A stretch of 64,000 bases of DNA from Stigmatella erecta. GTDB taxonomy: Bacteria; Myxococcota; Myxococcia; Myxococcales; Myxococcaceae. Under the pieces are notes generated by a model, which worked only from the letters and a program-made list of their open reading frames with translations, did not search any database and had not been told where the DNA came from. How positions within the stretch are numbered: the first letter of the stretch is position 1; each line of letters starts with the position of its first letter. The translations under genes and the position numbers were made by a program. Positions 1 through 7,689 of this stretch are shown one piece after another. The stretch is from assembly GCF_900111745.1 (NCBI RefSeq), contig NZ_FOIJ01000003.1, positions 558,001 to 622,000 of the forward strand, read 5' to 3'.

Positions 1-378
1 CGCCAGAAGGCCGTCGCCCTGTCGTCATTGGCGAGCGAACCGTTCATCCTGTTTCCCCGGCACTCGGCTCCAGGCCTGCACGACACGATCACGAGCATGT
101 GTCTCGGCGCGGGCTTCTCGCCGCTCATCCGCCAGGAAGCCAGCTCTTGGCCCTCGGTCGTCGGCATGGTGCAAGCGGGACTCGGGATCACCATTGCCCC
201 GATGTCGGCTCAAGCCCTGCGGCCACAAGGGGTAGTATTCAGGGAGCTGAGCGGCGGCTCCGCCTGGGCGAAGCTGGCGGTTGCCTTCCGCGGTCCACAC
301 CTCATGCCTGCGGCGGCGCACTTCCGTGCGATCGCGCACGAAACCATCACGCTGGCCCAGGCCTCCCTCCCATTGTGA
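1..378 (+). CDS. LysR-family regulator, C-terminal part (5' end outside window)
   Basis: Only the last 125 codons are visible and the reading frame is already open at base 1. They look like the second half of a LysR substrate-binding domain: a segment with the VGMVQAGLGITIAP pattern typical of the effector-binding fold, then the usual C-terminal helix. The DNA-binding helix-turn-helix lies outside the window. LysR proteins are cytoplasmic regulators that normally act on a neighbouring gene. Here the nearest downstream genes are a 43-codon ORF and an NmrA-like oxidoreductase on the same strand, separated by a palindromic site. The ligand cannot be inferred. Confidence 0.75.
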   Translation, partial: RQKAVALSSLASEPFILFPRHSAPGLHDTITSMCLGAGFSPLIRQEASSWPSVVGMVQAGLGITIAPMSAQALRPQGVVFRELSGGSAWAKLAVAFRGPHLMPAAAHFRAIAHETITLAQASLPL

Positions 379-436
379 CGAACCAGTGAGCGATGCGTAC
401 TTGCCCAGTTGCGCTCCATCGTTACACCCCTTACTT

Positions 437-468
437 GTGACAACGGAACGCCACCGTTCCATCGTTAC
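437..468. promoter_or_regulatory. Imperfect 32-bp palindrome, candidate operator
   Basis: Two 14-base arms around a 4-base centre match at 11 of 14 positions, with a perfect GGAACG/CGTTCC core and GTxAC ends. The site lies just upstream of the small ORF at 483 and downstream of the LysR gene, where an operator for the 483-1459 transcription unit would be expected. Which protein binds it is unknown. Confidence 0.4.
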
Positions 469-482
469 CGGGAGGATGCGAG

Positions 483-614
483 ATGGACATCCAGAAGAAT
501 GCCGAGGCTCGCGCCTCCGCCGAGCACCTGTTCCGGCCGGGGTTCGCGGCGTTGCGCCAGGACATAAAGGACTTCGTGGAGCGCTGCATCGACTCGGAGG
601 AGGTGCGGTCATGA
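483..614 (+). CDS. Small 43-residue ORF translationally coupled to the oxidoreductase
   Basis: The ATG at 483 follows GGGAGG at a 7-base spacing, and its TGA at 612 overlaps the ATG of the next gene at 611 (ATGA). The product is a soluble helix-forming peptide rich in Ala, Glu and Arg, with one Cys and no recognisable domain. It could be a real small protein, a coupling leader for the downstream gene, or the shortened remnant of a longer gene. The strong ribosome-binding site and the exact stop/start overlap argue that it is translated. Confidence 0.5.
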   Translation: MDIQKNAEARASAEHLFRPGFAALRQDIKDFVERCIDSEEVRS

Positions 615-1459
615 ACAAGCCTCGGATTCTGGTGACGGGCGGTACGGGCAAGACGGGAGCGCGGCTGGTGCGGAGGCTGCGTGAATTGGATTGGCCGGTG
701 CGGCTCGCGAGCCGCTCGGGCAAGGCGCCCGAGGGGGTGGAGGCCGCGCGCTTCGACTGGCTGCGGCCGGAGGGCCATGACGCCGTCCTGGAGGGCGTGG
801 AGCGGGTCTACCTCGTCGCTCCCGAGGGAGTGCCCGATCCGGGCGCTCCCATGAAAGCCTTCATCGAGCGGGCGCTTGGGGCGGGGGTGCGCCGCTTCGT
901 GCTGCTCAGTTCCTCGGCGGTTCCCGAGGGGGGACCGTTCATGGGCGGACTGCATCGCTTCCTGCACGAGCGCGTGCCAGAGTGGGCGGTGCTGCGCCCC
1001 TCGTGGTTCATGCAAAACTTCTCCGAGGGCCCCGCCCGGGACTCCGTGCGCGACGAGGATGTCCTCTATTCAGCGGCGGGCGAGGGGCGCGTGCCCTTCA
1101 TCGACGCGGGAGACATCGCGGAGGTGGGCCTCCGGGCACTCATCGACCCGGCGGCGCACAATATCGATCACGTGCTCACCGGGCCCCGGACGCTGAGCTA
1201 CGCGGAGGTGGCCGACATCCTTGGCGCGGCGCGGGGCCGGGCCGTACGCCACGTATCCATGTCCGAACAACAGTTCACCGCGTATTGGATACGCCACGGA
1301 CTGCCGCCAGACTACGCCGCGCTGCTGTCGGCCTCGGATGTGGCCATCTCCAAGGGGACGGAGGACCGAACGACCGACGCCGTGGAGCGAGTGACGGGAC
1401 GGCCCCCACGGGATTTGGTGGACTTCGCCCGGGAGACCGCCGCAGTCTGGCGCGCCTGA
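611..1459 (+). CDS. NmrA-like / atypical SDR NAD(P)-binding oxidoreductase
   Basis: This 282-residue protein opens with a Rossmann glycine motif (ILVTGGTGKTGARLVRRL, residues about 5-22), the TGxTGxxG form used by atypical short-chain dehydrogenases of the NmrA/HSCARG and ergot-alkaloid-reductase-like group. The usual later elements are present: VRRFVLLSSSAV, then LRPSWFMQNF, the signature of NAD(P)H-sensing or quinone-reducing members. The start at 611 overlaps the stop of the preceding 43-codon ORF. Members bind NAD(P)H in the cytoplasm, and some reduce quinones or imines while others only sense redox state. The substrate cannot be told from sequence. Confidence 0.8.
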   Translation: MNKPRILVTGGTGKTGARLVRRLRELDWPVRLASRSGKAPEGVEAARFDWLRPEGHDAVLEGVERVYLVAPEGVPDPGAPMKAFIERALGAGVRRFVLLSSSAVPEGGPFMGGLHRFLHERVPEWAVLRPSWFMQNFSEGPARDSVRDEDVLYSAAGEGRVPFIDAGDIAEVGLRALIDPAAHNIDHVLTGPRTLSYAEVADILGAARGRAVRHVSMSEQQFTAYWIRHGLPPDYAALLSASDVAISKGTEDRTTDAVERVTGRPPRDLVDFARETAAVWRA

Positions 1460-1507
1460 GGTTGCCCCTGCCCGGCCGCGTCCGGTGGGACCTGCAGACC
1501 GCTCAGC

Positions 1508-1533
1508 GTGGGTTCGATTGCCGCCGCCTCCAC
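1508..1533 (+). repeat. tRNA/tmRNA 3'-end-like sequence, candidate attachment-site remnant (left)
   Basis: GTGGG-TTCGATT-GCCGC-CGCCTCC has the layout of a T-arm plus acceptor 3' strand, but no matching 5' half lies upstream and the T-stem has mismatches. A related copy is at 7967-7992 (21 of 24 bases identical over the core). The stop codon of a decayed integrase lies about 16 bp away. That is where a phage-type attachment site is expected, so this is read as an old att half-site. It is not a functional RNA gene. Confidence 0.45.
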
Positions 1534-1548
1534 ATTTTTACGCTGTGC

Positions 1549-1835
1549 TCACGGGTGGTTAGCGGTTCCTTCCGCCCGTGTTGCGTCAGTGTTGCGTGCC
1601 GACGCAAGAGGCAGGTCAAGAACACCGACCGCCTCCCGCCGGGTGCCAGCTCAGGTGGGCATAGCGCATCGTCATGTCGATCGTGGCGTGCCCCGTTAGC
1701 TCCTGAATGACCTTGAGCGGGACGCCCTTCATCGGAAGGTGGCTGCCGGAGGTGTGGCGCAGGTCGTGCCAGCCGATCCGCCCCTCCTCCCGGCCAATGT
1801 CCGTCCGGTTTGGTCGGGCTCAGCGTGAAGGTTGC
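1549..1835 (-). pseudogene. Decayed phage-type tyrosine recombinase (integrase), C-terminal part
   Basis: On the minus strand the catalytic C-terminus of a tyrosine recombinase can be read only by changing frame. One frame gives GRIGWHDLRHTSGSHL, with the R of the HxLRH box. It continues to ELTGHATIDMTMRYAHLS, with the second catalytic His and the nucleophile Tyr. A one-base shift is then needed to reach a tail RREAVGVLDLP and the stop at 1549. Upstream, a piece resembling SPTKPD lies in yet another frame. The N-terminal half is missing: the sequence runs straight into a phage polymerase fragment. The gene is dead. Confidence 0.75.
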
Positions 1836-1839
1836 CGCC

Positions 1840-2390
1840 GTTCGTGACGCCGCGTGCCTCCTCTTCCTGCTTGAAGAAGACGTCGATCGTGTGGCGCGCG
1901 TCGCGCTTCGGGTACTCGACCGCTTCGACCGGCCAGCACTCAACCGGGATGCCGTCGAGTTCCCCATAGCGTAGACGCCACGCCAGCGGGTTCTTTTTGT
2001 CCTCGCTGATGTTGAGGCACAAGTAACGCTTCATGAGCAGCGTGAGCGGATACCGAACGCCTTCGTCATCGTCGAGCTTCCCGCCAGTCGTTAGGTCGAC
2101 GCCGTGAAGCCCTTCGCAATATCAATCAGCGCTTCGCGGATGGCCACGTCATGAAAGCAGCCCGCGTCGAGCGCATCGACGATGGGATCAATCAGCCACG
2201 GGTTGCCAGCGGCCATTACCTCAAGCTCATAGGGGAGGTTCGCTCCGACAAGATGAACGTCACGGTTTCTGATTGCGTTTGGTGAAGAACTGGCGGGCCC
2301 GCTCTTTGTCTAGCAACCGTTCGCTTCCGAATTCACGAGTCGCAATGCTGCCGCACACGAACGGGGCAGAAACAAGCCCGGGCGCTTGTG
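1840..2390 (-). pseudogene. Decayed phage family-A DNA polymerase, 3'-5' exonuclease region
   Basis: Three minus-strand segments in different frames join into one recognisable region. They are a segment ending near ERARQFFTKRNQKP, a segment GANLPYELEVMAAGNPW followed by REALIDIAKG, and a segment with LMKRYLCLNISEDKKNP, RLRYGELDGIPV and DARHTIDVFFKQEEEAR. These match the layout of the exonuclease domain of phage-encoded DNA polymerase I-like proteins (HN/GAN-xPYE motif, later ExAxDAR motif). At least two frameshifts and the loss of the whole polymerase domain mark it as a pseudogene. It abuts the integrase remnant, which implies a deletion. The family assignment rests on remembered motif patterns. 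Confidence 0.6.
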
Positions 2391-2610
2391 ATGAGTCTCA
2401 GTATCAAACGACCAAATCTTCAAGGGGCGCCGTGCTTTCATTGTAGGGGAAACTGCTCGTTTCGTGAGCCACCCGCCGACAGTTCACGCCGTCAGTCGAC
2501 TTGGCGGGCACGTCAACGTCACGGGAGGCACAGTCGTGGCGACGCGGATGGGATAAATGTATACCAATCCACAGCCAGAACGCGATGTGTTGAGCTGGTG
2601 ACTGCTCAGT

Positions 2611-2639
2611 TTGACTTGCGAGATTTACTTCACTAAAGA
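2611..2639 (+). promoter_or_regulatory. Candidate sigma-70 promoter for the small secreted protein
   Basis: TTGACT and TAAAGA are separated by 17 bases. The predicted transcript start (about 2646) lies some 40 bases before the ATG at 2685, leaving room for the AAAGGAG ribosome-binding site. Confidence 0.5.
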
Positions 2640-2684
2640 GAAGGCGACGTCTAGCATTCGAGTCTCACCCAAAGGAGAGCCAAT

Positions 2685-2984
2685 ATGCTTAGTCATGCAC
2701 TCGCATCGTTCGCTGTTGCCGCCACACTGATGCTTCCGCTGGCTGGGCGGGCCGAGTGGCCAGCAGGCAAGAAGGGGGCATATATGGAGCAGTGCGTTCA
2801 TGTTGCTCAAGTGCAAGGTGTCGACGCGAGCACGGCCACTGCGCACTGCAAGTGCGGAGCGGATGCCATCGAAAAGAATTTCACGACTGCTGAAATCGAG
2901 GATCTCGACAGCAAAGACGGCGTGGATGCGAAACTGATGCAACGCGCGCAAGCTGCGGTCAAAAAAGCCTGCGCCCCGAAGTAA
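2685..2984 (+). CDS. Small secreted Cys-containing protein, unknown function
   Basis: This 99-residue protein has a clear signal peptide (residues 1-23: charged start, VAATLMLPLAG core, cleavage near GRA-EW). A hydrophilic mature part follows with three cysteines, one alone near residue 37 and a CKC pair near residue 57, plus a fourth at residue 96. It has an excellent AAAGGAG ribosome-binding site 7 bases before the ATG and a plausible promoter at 2611. Its base composition is visibly less GC-rich than the surrounding chromosome, which fits foreign origin. It is the one clearly intact gene among phage-gene wrecks. No family is recognised, and a periplasmic or extracellular location is likely. 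Confidence 0.7.
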   Translation: MLSHALASFAVAATLMLPLAGRAEWPAGKKGAYMEQCVHVAQVQGVDASTATAHCKCGADAIEKNFTTAEIEDLDSKDGVDAKLMQRAQAAVKKACAPK

Positions 2985-3202
2985 TGATGTAAGTGACAAG
3001 GTTTACACGTCAATGCAGGTGCGTTCCTAACGTCGTCGACGCGCTGGAGTGGGTGGTGCGGCGGATTTGCGCCTCACTCCCCTGCGTCAAGTCGGCCTCA
3101 GATCCACCGCTGCCTACTCTTCCCCCAAGAAAGCGCGTCGGCGAGCGCCAGGAGCCTTGCGCGCCTGCTCGACTTGGGCGAACTGCTCGTCGCTTTGAGA
3201 CT

Positions 3203-3271
3203 GTTTCGGTAGGGGGCATCCCTGGTAGGCTGCTCCTCAAGCGAGGAACTGGCGAGTCCACCTACCGAAAC
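3203..3271. repeat. 11-bp inverted repeat at the end of the helicase pseudogene
   Basis: GTTTCGGTAGG at 3203-3213 is repeated as its exact complement CCTACCGAAAC at 3261-3271, with 47 bases between. The right arm contains the helicase stop codon. It may form a long hairpin in RNA or mark an old recombination junction. No terminator T-run is present. Confidence 0.35.
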
Positions 3272-4110
3272 TGGCTCTTACGGAAGGCGTCAATCAGCTC
3301 GTCGGTGTGCTGGTACAGCTCGATCTCTCACTCGTCGGCAGCCTGGCCCTGACGGTGAATGCGGCCTATTGCCTGTTCCCAAGCGGCGCCGTCGGCGGGC
3401 GGATTCACGAAGAGCATCCGCGAGAACATCGAGCGCTTGCCGGTTTCACGAATGATGGTCGCTGACGCTTCCTTCCCGCCCCCGTAGATGGGCACGCCCA
3501 CCACCTTCGCGATGCGCTCGCCGAGTTCAAGGACTCCACCCAGATGATTCCCGGCTGGCCCTTGCGCGTTGCCCACTTCGAGGCATCGTTCACAATGAAG
3601 TCGGAGAGCCACACGCTTTCCGTGACGTGAACGACGCTCTTGTGGATCTCCTCCCACGACGGCCATGAGTCGGCGCGCCACGTTGGAAGCTCCCCATCGT
3701 AGGGCGGCACCTGATGGACACGGATGGCGGCGCGCACGAGCAGCCAGGAGGAGTCGAGATGCTCAGCGGGCCGCTTGAGCCGCTCGCGGTTGAACTCCTG
3801 ACGGCGCGCGAACCAACGAAGGCTCAGCTCGGGATCCTGGGGGGGCTCCGATGTCCGGGTAGTGCCAGCGATGAACGAAGTCACTGGCGAGTTGCCGGGC
3901 ACAGACGACCCTTTGAAGCTCGTCGACGAACTCCTCCCCGTCAGGGCGCTGCCCACCAAGCGCGGTAGCGATGTGCACGAGCAGCTCGGCCGGAACGGGC
4001 CCAAGAGGGGGAGTATCCGGAGGGAGCGCACCGCAGGCGGTTCGTTCGCGAGCATCTCGGGCGCACGGGCCACGGGCGCAGCACCTCCCTTGAGGCTCGG
4101 AGCATGGGAC
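3262..4110 (-). pseudogene. Decayed phage superfamily-2 (SNF2/DEAD-like) helicase
   Basis: Minus-strand pieces in several frames form one helicase. They are HIATALGGQRPDGEEF, then RLKRPAEHLDSSW, then a conserved region with DFIVNDASKWATRKGQPGI, then GERIAKVVGVPIYGGGKE and FSRMLFVNPPADGAAWEQ, ending in IGRIHRQGQ, the motif-VI arginine-finger box. Just after it an in-frame TGA interrupts a segment that resumes as EIELYQHTDELIDAFR and stops at 3262. At least two frameshifts plus this nonsense codon mark it as inactive. With the polymerase and integrase fragments it is the remains of a prophage replication module. Confidence 0.7.
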
Positions 4111-4689
4111 TTGTCATCAGAAAGCAGAGGACCGCTGAGACGCGCGCCCATGCGCGTGGGCTTGCCCCGATTGGGTGGCTCTCCCCGATGGCGGACGGGG
4201 CCCATCACCCAGGCCAGCCAGGTGCATTGGCTGCCCTGGGGCCAGCTTCACAAGGCGGTCCGCACGGGCCAGCCGATGACCCGGCGGGTGCTGGGAGCCG
4301 AGGGTTGGGTCAAGAACGTCCTCCATGACTGGGACGAAGAGGTCGCCCGCCTTCAGCGCGAGCTGGCCGAGACCGGGCAACCTCCTCCTGCCCCAGTTCC
4401 GCCCACGCTTGAGGGAACCAAGATGTCCACCGCCGTCGATGCGGAGCGCTACTCCTGGTGCAATGGCGCGGCGCTGACGGCGACGTGCATGAACGGCAGT
4501 GGTTCCCAGGTGCTGGCCACCGTGACGCCCCCCCGGTCGAGCTTTTCCGGAAGGACGGCCCACGCGCTCGTGCGTTCGGCGTCCCGGCGAAAGAACCCAC
4601 CGGCTAGGAACTGGGAGCTGACGTGATGGGTTCGATGCCTTCACGCAGGCGGGGAAACCTGGAGTGAGAATGTATGATGAAAATCGCTC
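4111..4689. other. 580-bp stretch without a confident gene
   Basis: A plus-strand frame stays open through most of this stretch. It contains two short patterns reminiscent of plant/bacterial O-methyltransferases (a W-x-x-L-x-x-AVRTGQP segment near 4225-4275 and KNVLHDWDEE near 4312-4341), but they are far too close together and lack the SAM-binding glycine motif between them. If related, this is a deletion remnant. No start with a ribosome-binding site or complete domain is visible. Confidence 0.3.
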
Positions 4690-4693
4690 ATGC

Positions 4694-4722
4694 TTGAGCT
4701 CGGTATTAGTGTCTGCTATAGG
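4694..4722 (+). promoter_or_regulatory. Candidate sigma-70 promoter for the VOC/dehalogenase-like operon
   Basis: TTGAGC and TATAGG are spaced 17 bases apart. The expected transcription start, six to eight bases after the -10 box, falls at or within a base or two of the ATG at 4729. This implies a leaderless mRNA and argues against translation from the ATG at 4690. Confidence 0.5.
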
Positions 4723-4728
4723 ACAAAC

Positions 4729-5337
4729 ATGTCCATCCAGCACATCGACCACATCACCTACGTAGCTGCGGCCGAGGACGAGAACAACTTCATCGCACGG
4801 TGGGGACTGCTTGGATTCAAGGAATATGTCCGGGTCCACACCCCACGATATCCTGCCGCGCATATCGCTTTGGCGAGTGGCGATGATCCCAACTTTCCCT
4901 GGGCGATGATGACAGGCCTCTCGGTCAGTGATGATCCGAAATCGCCCATCAACCTGTTTGTCCAGCGTTACGGCGCAGGACCGCAGCACGTGGCCTATAA
5001 CATCGGGCCTGGCGAAGACATGGAAGAGCTCCACCGCAAGCTGGTGGCCCGCGGTTGGCGCTTCATGACCGGGGTTCTCACTTACCGTGACAGCACCGGT
5101 GCTGGGATTCGCCAGATGTTCGTGGCGCCTCAGGTTCCGTATGGTCCCTTCTCCGAGCTCGTCCAGCGGATTCACGGTCCGTCGGGTCAGCCCTTTGACG
5201 GGTTCGATACCACCAATATCGACAATCTGTATGAGGCCTATTCCGACTACAGCGCTCACCTGGAGAATCGGAAGTCCACGCCGGTCTGGACCGGAGCGGC
5301 AACCCCTCCTGGCAACCGCGTGCTCACCCTCGAATAA
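4729..5337 (+). CDS. VOC-superfamily protein (glyoxalase / hydroxyphenylpyruvate-dioxygenase N-domain-like)
   Basis: This 202-residue protein starts SIQHIDHITYVA, the first beta-strand of vicinal-oxygen-chelate domains with the candidate metal-binding His. It continues with a GPQHVAYNI segment (second His) and later DSTGAGIRQMFVAPQ, which resembles the metal-ligand strand of 4-hydroxyphenylpyruvate dioxygenase relatives, although a clear third Glu ligand is not obvious. An in-frame ATG exists at 4690, but the promoter and homology favour 4729. It sits 11 bases before the dehalogenase-like SDR gene and both are probably one transcript, so a shared pathway is likely. A dioxygenase or isomerase role is inference. 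Confidence 0.7.
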   Translation: MSIQHIDHITYVAAAEDENNFIARWGLLGFKEYVRVHTPRYPAAHIALASGDDPNFPWAMMTGLSVSDDPKSPINLFVQRYGAGPQHVAYNIGPGEDMEELHRKLVARGWRFMTGVLTYRDSTGAGIRQMFVAPQVPYGPFSELVQRIHGPSGQPFDGFDTTNIDNLYEAYSDYSAHLENRKSTPVWTGAATPPGNRVLTLE

Positions 5338-5348
5338 GAAGGACTCAC

Positions 5349-6047
5349 ATGAACGGACGATTGCGTGGACGCCGGGTGCTTGTGACCAGCGCGGACCGGT
5401 ATGCAGGCCCGCCGGTCTGCGAACTCTTCACCAAGGAGGGGGCCGAGGTCATCGCCGACACGAGTAACTACCTCGATCCCAAGGCCCCCCAACGGGTCAT
5501 CGATGCAGCGGGACGGGTCGACGTGCTCGTGGCCAACTTTGCCGGGCCCCTGAGGATCACGCCCTACTCGAAGATGCTCGGAAAGGTCCAAGAGTTCGCC
5601 GACGAGGACTTCCAGGCCTACCTGGACGAGATCGTCTGGCCCATGGTCCGCTTCGTTCGCGCGGTGCTTCCGCAGATGATCGAGCGCCGCTCCGGAAAGA
5701 TCGTGGCCTTCACCAGCGCGGTTGCTGTCCGGGCCATTCCAGGGCTGGCGGTCTACTCCGCGGCACGGGGGGCTCAGAACGCCTTCGTTCTGGCCACCGG
5801 CGCGGAGGTGGCCCCGCACAACGTGCAGTTCAACGCCATTGCCCCGTCTTACTTGGAGAACGTCACCTACTTCACCCCGGCGATGCTCGCCGAGCCGGGA
5901 ATGCGCGCTTCGCTCGTGGCCAACATTCCGGCCGGCCGGACCGGCGAAGGGTATGAAGCCGCCGAGCTGGCCCTCTCGCTCGCCACCGAGGCCAGCAACT
6001 TCATGGCGGGACAGGTCATCTCGATGGCCGGAGGCTGGTGCACCTGA
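5349..6047 (+). CDS. Halohydrin-dehalogenase-like short-chain dehydrogenase family protein
   Basis: This 232-residue SDR-fold protein has neither the normal glycine-rich cofactor motif nor the YxxxK dyad. It carries T13-x4-Y18-x-G20 at the N-terminus and S123-x12-Y136-x3-R140. Those are the signatures known for halohydrin dehalogenases (T-x4-F-x-G halide loop; Ser-Tyr-Arg triad), except that the loop Phe is Tyr. The later NAIAPSYLENVTYF and MAGQVISMAGGW segments also resemble HheC around its halide pocket. Halohydrin dehalogenases convert vicinal haloalcohols to epoxides and reopen epoxides with small anions, without NAD(P). GAAGGA lies 5 bases before the ATG. True substrate unknown; an ordinary divergent SDR is the alternative. 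Confidence 0.7.
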   Translation: MNGRLRGRRVLVTSADRYAGPPVCELFTKEGAEVIADTSNYLDPKAPQRVIDAAGRVDVLVANFAGPLRITPYSKMLGKVQEFADEDFQAYLDEIVWPMVRFVRAVLPQMIERRSGKIVAFTSAVAVRAIPGLAVYSAARGAQNAFVLATGAEVAPHNVQFNAIAPSYLENVTYFTPAMLAEPGMRASLVANIPAGRTGEGYEAAELALSLATEASNFMAGQVISMAGGWCT

Positions 6048-6194
6048 GGGGGCTTACTCGCCCAGTTCCGAGTCCCACTCTGGCGGCAGCCCATGCGCCG
6101 CACCCCGGGCCGGCTCCGATCCCACCCGGGATTGGGGGTGACAGTGCCCAGGCGTTCACTGACACTCGCGCCGCTTTGTGCCACCGAGGATGAA

Positions 6195-7667
6195 ATGTCG
6201 GCGACGTCGAACGGCGATGTGACCCAGGCCCTGCTCGCGCTGTGCGGAGACAAGGCCCGCTGGAAGCACGAACTGACCGCGGAGGCCGTGAAGAAGGCCG
6301 TCGCCGAAGGCGCGGACCTGAAAGGGCGCGACCAGAATGGCCTGACGGCCCTGCATCTCGCGGTGCAGGGGCCCTCCGCGAAGAGCGATCCACTCCCCAG
6401 CGTCGACGTGGTGCGGGCGCTCATCGATGCGGGCGCGGATGTGAACGCGCGCGACAACTTCCAGCAGCCCCCGTTGCTGCACGCCGTTCCCTCGGAGACT
6501 TCCCAGGCCTACGAGGGCCAAGCCCTGAAAATCGTCCGCATGCTGCGCGAGGCCGGAGGCACGTTGCCCTCGGACGTGAAGGACGGGTTCAGCGGCGCGT
6601 TCAAGACGACGACCGAGGTGCTCTACCGGGAGATTCTCGACGCGGGCGCGGCCATCGACGCGAGGGACCCCCAGGGGAAGACGCCGCTCCACCGCTCGGC
6701 GGCCATCGGCTGGCCGGCCAGCGCCAGGTTGCTGCTCGAACGCGGAGCCGAGGTGAATGCGCTCGACGCGTTGGGCCGCACGCCGCTGGGCGTGGCGCTG
6801 CGCACGAAGGAGGAGCCCTGGGTCGCGCACAACAAGCGCACGCCCGGCTTCAACGCCGTCATCAGCGCGCTGGAGGCCGCCGGAGGCAAGGCGAGCATTC
6901 CCTTCCCGCACGACCCCACGGACCCGTTCGCGCCCTTCCCCATCGACGAGGCCACGCTGGCGAAGGCGCTCATGGGCAAGAAGCTCTCGTTCAAGCACGC
7001 GGTGAGCTCGGCGCAGGAAGTGGCCACGGGGTTGCACAGCTTCGGTGAGCCGAGTGCTGCGCTGGACAAGCTCAAAGCCTTGAGTGGCGCGCTCGAAGTG
7101 GAGGAGCGGAAGGTCCGGCTGAAGGGCCCGCTGACGCTGCAGCGCGCCTTCTTCCACCACGGCGATCTGGAGGTGGACGGCGACCTGACCATCCAGAAGC
7201 CGTTCGCGGTGACGGGGGATGTCATCGTGCACGGCGTGGTGTGGGACGCTGGAAATGACTCGCTCGTGAACATCCTGGGCGACCTGAAGTGCCATGCGCT
7301 CTTCACCGACGGAGAGTTCAGCGTCGGGGGTGGCATCGAGGCGCGCGACGTGGTGCTCGGCTACTACAACGACCACATCCTGAGTGCGGACACCATTCGG
7401 GCCAAGGTCGTCATCGAGGATGAACACGCCGTCGATGCCACCATCGAGGCCGAGCACCACTTCGACATCGACACGTACGCCCAGGGCCATGGCGAGGGCG
7501 TGGCCGAGGACCTCCGAGCCATCTTCGTCGACCAGGTGTTCGAGGACGCCGAAGAGCCGGATGAGCCGGAGTTGGGCGAAGAGGAAGAAGCGTCTTACCT
7601 CGACAAGGGCGCGCTCTTCGACCGCATCAGCAAGGGGCTACCCGTCTTCCGCAAGAACAAGAAGTAG
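6195..7667 (+). CDS. Ankyrin-repeat protein with C-terminal beta-helix-like region
   Basis: This 490-residue protein has at least three ankyrin repeats in the first 240 residues (GLTALHLAV...LIDAGADVNARD; EILDAGAAIDARDPQGKTPLH; LLLERGAEVNALDALGRTPL). A linker follows, then a region of about 150 residues of short strand-turn repeats (HHGDLEVDGDLTIQ, VTGDVIVHGVVW, LGDLKCHALFTDGEFSVGG) that looks like a right-handed beta-helix. The tail is acidic, then Lys-rich. No signal peptide is visible, so it is probably a cytoplasmic scaffold. The ATG at 6195 has GAGGA 4 bases upstream; an earlier in-frame ATG at 6093 lacks one. The function is unknown. Confidence 0.75.
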   Translation: MSATSNGDVTQALLALCGDKARWKHELTAEAVKKAVAEGADLKGRDQNGLTALHLAVQGPSAKSDPLPSVDVVRALIDAGADVNARDNFQQPPLLHAVPSETSQAYEGQALKIVRMLREAGGTLPSDVKDGFSGAFKTTTEVLYREILDAGAAIDARDPQGKTPLHRSAAIGWPASARLLLERGAEVNALDALGRTPLGVALRTKEEPWVAHNKRTPGFNAVISALEAAGGKASIPFPHDPTDPFAPFPIDEATLAKALMGKKLSFKHAVSSAQEVATGLHSFGEPSAALDKLKALSGALEVEERKVRLKGPLTLQRAFFHHGDLEVDGDLTIQKPFAVTGDVIVHGVVWDAGNDSLVNILGDLKCHALFTDGEFSVGGGIEARDVVLGYYNDHILSADTIRAKVVIEDEHAVDATIEAEHHFDIDTYAQGHGEGVAEDLRAIFVDQVFEDAEEPDEPELGEEEEASYLDKGALFDRISKGLPVFRKNKK

Positions 7668-7689
7668 TAGGAAGGACAGGAGCCCTATT

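Noticed and set aside
2388-2636. 82-codon plus-strand frame before the small secreted protein
   Set aside because: No ribosome-binding site, no protein-like pattern, and it overlaps the promoter of the next gene.
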